The notes beneath the pieces are model-generated. The model was not told the origin of the DNA. It did no database searches and saw only the letters and a program-made list of their open reading frames with translations. A DNA stretch of 9,633 nt from positions 1 to 9,633 of the forward strand of contig PKZC01000219.1 of assembly GCA_003132905.1 (NCBI GenBank), written 5' to 3'. This stretch comes from Bryobacterales bacterium (GTDB taxonomy: Bacteria > Acidobacteriota > Terriglobia > Bryobacterales > Bryobacteraceae). Below, piece after piece: positions 5,206 to 9,633 of this stretch (positions within the stretch are counted from its first letter, which is position 1; each line of letters opens with the position of its first letter). Made by a program: the position numbers and the translations under genes.

Positions 5206-6279
5206 ATGCAACCCACTACAACTGCCGAAGAAGGACCGCCGCCCCAGGCGGTGGTCATGCAAATTCTGTTGGGCGCTTGGGCTTCGAAAGTCGTCTCCGA
5301 CGTGGCCCGCCTCAACATTCCAGATGTGCTTAAACAGCAGGGTCCGTTATCGGCGGCGGAACTCGTCTCCCGGCACGGAATCGGTGCTCGGCCTGATTCT
5401 CTCGAGCGGGCGCTCCGGGCCTGCGCGAGTTTCGGAATATTCGTGGAACACGCGGACGGAAGCTTCGCGCCGACAGAGTTCTCCGACGTCCTGACTTCGG
5501 ATTCTCCCGTCTCCGTGAAGAAGCTCGCGGACCTGTGTGGCTCCAATTGGTACTGGAAGGCCTGGAGTGGATTCTCAGATGCCCTGGCAACGGGCGAGCC
5601 GCAAATCGGAAATCAGCTGGGTATAAGAGAAGGGACAATCTTCGACTTCCTGAACGCGAATCCCGTCATTATGGCGGATTTTGGCGAAGCTATGAAATCG
5701 AACAGCCTGAATTCGATGCGAGGCGTGCTTAAGCACTGTGATTTCACGGCGTCGAAAAAGGTCGTTGACGTGGGTGGAGGATTCGGGCACTTAGTGGTTG
5801 CGTTATTAGGAAAGTATCCGAGCCTGCGCGGCGTGCTCGTGGATTTGCCGAATCTCATCCTGATTGCGCAACAAAGTCTCCCGGTGACGGACCGCCAGGT
5901 GGCATCGAGACTGGAGTACTTCGGTGGGAACATGTTCGAAGCCGTGCCTGCTGCGGACGTGTATGTGATGAAACACATCCTGCACGACTGGGACGATGAA
6001 CGGTGTGTCCGTCTCCTGCGTAATTGCCATCAGAGCATGGAGGGCGGCGGCCGCCTGATTTGTGTGGATTCAGTCCTTCCCCCGATGGGAGATACCACCG
6101 GCACCGCAGCAAAGCTTTTGGATCTCAACATGATGGTCATGCTCCCAGGTAAGGAAAGAACTAGAGTGCAGTGGGAGGAACTGTACCAAAAGGCTGGCTT
6201 TACGATCACGAATATCACCCCACTCGCCGACAATTTCGGGACAAGCATTGTGGAAGGGGCGCAAACTCGTCTTCCCTAG
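5206..6279 (+). CDS. SAM-dependent O-methyltransferase, family 2 (plant-OMT/CrtF type)
   Basis: This encodes 357 residues, the normal length for the family. TAAGGA (5192-5197) sits 8 nt before ATG 5206, 27 nt after the cupin stop. Residues 15-100 form the N-terminal helical dimerisation domain (QILLGAWASKVVSDVARLNIPDVL, then a winged-helix-like part). The Rossmann SAM-binding core follows: VVDVGGGFGH (186-195), LVDLPN (211-216), the GNMFEAVPAADVYVMKHILHDWDD segment (241-264) containing the conserved HDW with likely catalytic His260, and LICVDSVLP (284-292). The family includes hydroxyneurosporene, acetylserotonin and many antibiotic-pathway O-methyltransferases, which methylate hydroxyl groups, often on aromatic rings. 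The substrate is unknown here. It is the last gene of the TetR-regulated operon and may modify or detoxify a compound sensed by the repressor. Confidence 0.92.
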   Translation: MQPTTTAEEGPPPQAVVMQILLGAWASKVVSDVARLNIPDVLKQQGPLSAAELVSRHGIGARPDSLERALRACASFGIFVEHADGSFAPTEFSDVLTSDSPVSVKKLADLCGSNWYWKAWSGFSDALATGEPQIGNQLGIREGTIFDFLNANPVIMADFGEAMKSNSLNSMRGVLKHCDFTASKKVVDVGGGFGHLVVALLGKYPSLRGVLVDLPNLILIAQQSLPVTDRQVASRLEYFGGNMFEAVPAADVYVMKHILHDWDDERCVRLLRNCHQSMEGGGRLICVDSVLPPMGDTTGTAAKLLDLNMMVMLPGKERTRVQWEELYQKAGFTITNITPLADNFGTSIVEGAQTRLP

Positions 6280-6543
6280 GTACGGGCTCGCCTTCCCGTA
6301 ACAGTCCGTCGTCCCCATTCTTAAGGGACGGCGAAGGTTCGGCGCTGCGGACGGTGCTTGAGCGGTAGTTTCCCAACCGCCCAGCCAATACCCTGCCACT
6401 CGTCGAGGGGAGCCGAGAGAAACGGCTGGTTGGAGCCGCTGGTACTTCGCTTCCCCTGAGAGAGCTTTTGCTTCACTCGTGGGCACTTGTAGCCTAAGGG
6501 ACTGGAGGCGTTCAGAGTGCTCGTTTTGTGGTACGTTGGCTAG
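6280..6543. other. Non-coding gap with small hairpins after the O-methyltransferase
   Basis: No gene is supported. Two short stems occur just after the methyltransferase stop: TACGGG with CCCGTA (about 6280-6299), and CGTCCC-like with GGGACG (about 6308-6332). Neither has a T-run, so termination here is only a guess. The remainder up to the broken hydrolase gene may be its lost promoter and start region. Confidence 0.3.
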
Positions 6544-7278
6544 CGGCCCAGAAAGAAGATCGCCACGACTGACCACGAAAAAGTCCAAGAGCTCCTCCGC
6601 ATCAAAGATCAGGCGCCAATGACGATCGATCCGCTGAAAGGCACTGAACATCGTTGACGTCCAGCGCTACTTCGCCAAGCCAGAATATGCCTTCGCGGGA
6701 GTTAACGACAAACTTGTGCCGGGCTTAGCGACCGGTTACTTTGAGAGGGTCAAGTCCAAGGTACTGGGCAACATCCAACGCCTCGAACAGGCTTTTCGTT
6801 CAAGGGGCCGGTGATCTTCGTAGGGGTTGGCTGTTACCTGGAGGATGGCCGCGATTTACCCGAGTGGATAAGGGATTTGGACCAGATCGGCCTGCGGCTG
6901 ATCGGCAAACGCAATGCCCGCTCGTGAACCATCCGAGCTGGCAGATCGAGGACAGCGTGGCCCCACTCCCTGGAGGGATTGTGATGAATAAGACTTCCAG
7001 CGGTTCGCTCAATTCCACCAAGCTGGACCAGACCCTTCACAATCTCGGGGTCAATTCGCTTGTCGTATGCGGATTGACCACCGCCGGTCTGTGTTACTCA
7101 AATGGCCCTCGAAACCGCGGACCGGGGCTTTCGGGTGATTATCGCCGAGGATGCCTGTACCGAGATGAGCGAAGAAATGCACCGAGCGGCGCTCCTAGCC
7201 TTTAGTTATGTCTTCGGTCGGGTACGGCGGACGGAGCAACTCGTGGAACTCTTCACCGCTGCCAGAGCCTCGGCTTAG
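6544..7278 (+). pseudogene. Isochorismatase-family cysteine hydrolase, frameshifted
   Basis: Stitching frames recovers an almost full-length isochorismatase-like protein. The frame is open from 6544 (after TAG 6541-6543) and reads MTIDPLK from 6619. It then shifts at about 6637-6640 to NIVDVQRYFAKPEYAF, at about 6801 to KGPVIFVGVG and EDGRDLPEWIRDLDQIG, and at about 6921 to NHPSWQIEDSVAPLPG and VMNKTSSG. Removing one G at 7086/7087 gives TTAVCVTQMALETADRGFRV and a clean run to TAG 7276-7278. The family's catalytic triad is recoverable: Asp 6656-6658, Lys 6990-6992, Cys 7090-7092. So the parent was probably an active amidase/isochorismatase-type hydrolase, and the copy is now inactive. No start codon or ribosome site is evident before 6619. 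Sequencing error is an alternative, but neighbouring genes read cleanly, which favours true decay. It lies downstream of the OMT on the same strand and may once have belonged to that pathway. Confidence 0.8.
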
Positions 7279-7343
7279 TCGTGCCTTGAGCAACACCGAG
7301 CCAACAAGGCGCTGCGGCCGCCAAGGTGTTGGGTAGCGGCAGG

Positions 7344-9515
<2,172 letters not shown>

Positions 9516-9633
9516 CTGGGTGTGTCAGAGCTAAGTTTAGCCGATCAGAAAGTAGTTAGCGCCTGTATCACGGCGCATCCGGTAGTTACTTGCCAGACAG
9601 GGTGCCGGGCTTGAACGTATCGGATGCAGCGTC

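Noticed and set aside
6070..6651. 193-residue minus-strand open frame
   Set aside because: It is antisense to the O-methyltransferase end and the broken hydrolase start, and shows no protein family features.
7291..7331. CAACACC (7291-7297) and GGTGTTG (7325-7331) inverted repeat between the convergent genes, tested as a bidirectional terminator
   Set aside because: A 7-bp stem with a 27-nt loop and no T-run on either strand is too weak to call.

Overview
The window is GC-rich and densely coded. The long minus-strand gene at its right end, a PknB-type kinase with a TolB-like domain and a TPR tail, starts and is built like the many such kinases of Acidobacteria (Solibacter/Bryobacter relatives). 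That group is therefore my best guess for the source; it is inference from family knowledge, not from a search.

Left block (1-3113, + strand) is the notable part. Five overlapping, translationally coupled genes run in one direction: the 3' end of a ubiquitin-like (beta-grasp) protein gene, a short E2-like protein, a JAB/JAMM metalloprotease, a ThiF/E1-like adenylating enzyme, and a fusion of a ParB-type N-terminal domain to an MT-A70-type adenine methyltransferase. The first four are the complete toolkit of a prokaryotic ubiquitin-like conjugation system, the same parts list as the anti-phage Bil (BilABCD) operons but in a different order: Ubl, E2-like, JAB, E1. In such a system the E1 would adenylate the Ubl C-terminus, the E2-like protein would receive and transfer it, and the JAB would process or remove it. 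The ParB/MT-A70 gene overlaps the E1 gene by 11 nt, so a DNA modification function appears to be expressed from the same message. The first gene is cut by the window edge.

Middle (3114-6279): a lone conserved hypothetical gene (about 3337-3699), then a non-coding stretch, then a three-gene + strand cassette of TetR-family repressor, cupin, and family-2 SAM-dependent O-methyltransferase. A perfect palindrome with 12-bp arms lies across the TetR start codon, downstream of a consensus TTGACA box. This suggests an autoregulated and possibly leaderless repressor controlling a small-molecule modification operon.

Right (6280-9633): a non-coding gap, then an isochorismatase-family hydrolase broken by at least four single-base frameshifts (about 6544-7278), converging on the kinase-TolB-TPR gene (9515-7344, minus strand). 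The last 118 bp are the upstream region of the kinase gene.
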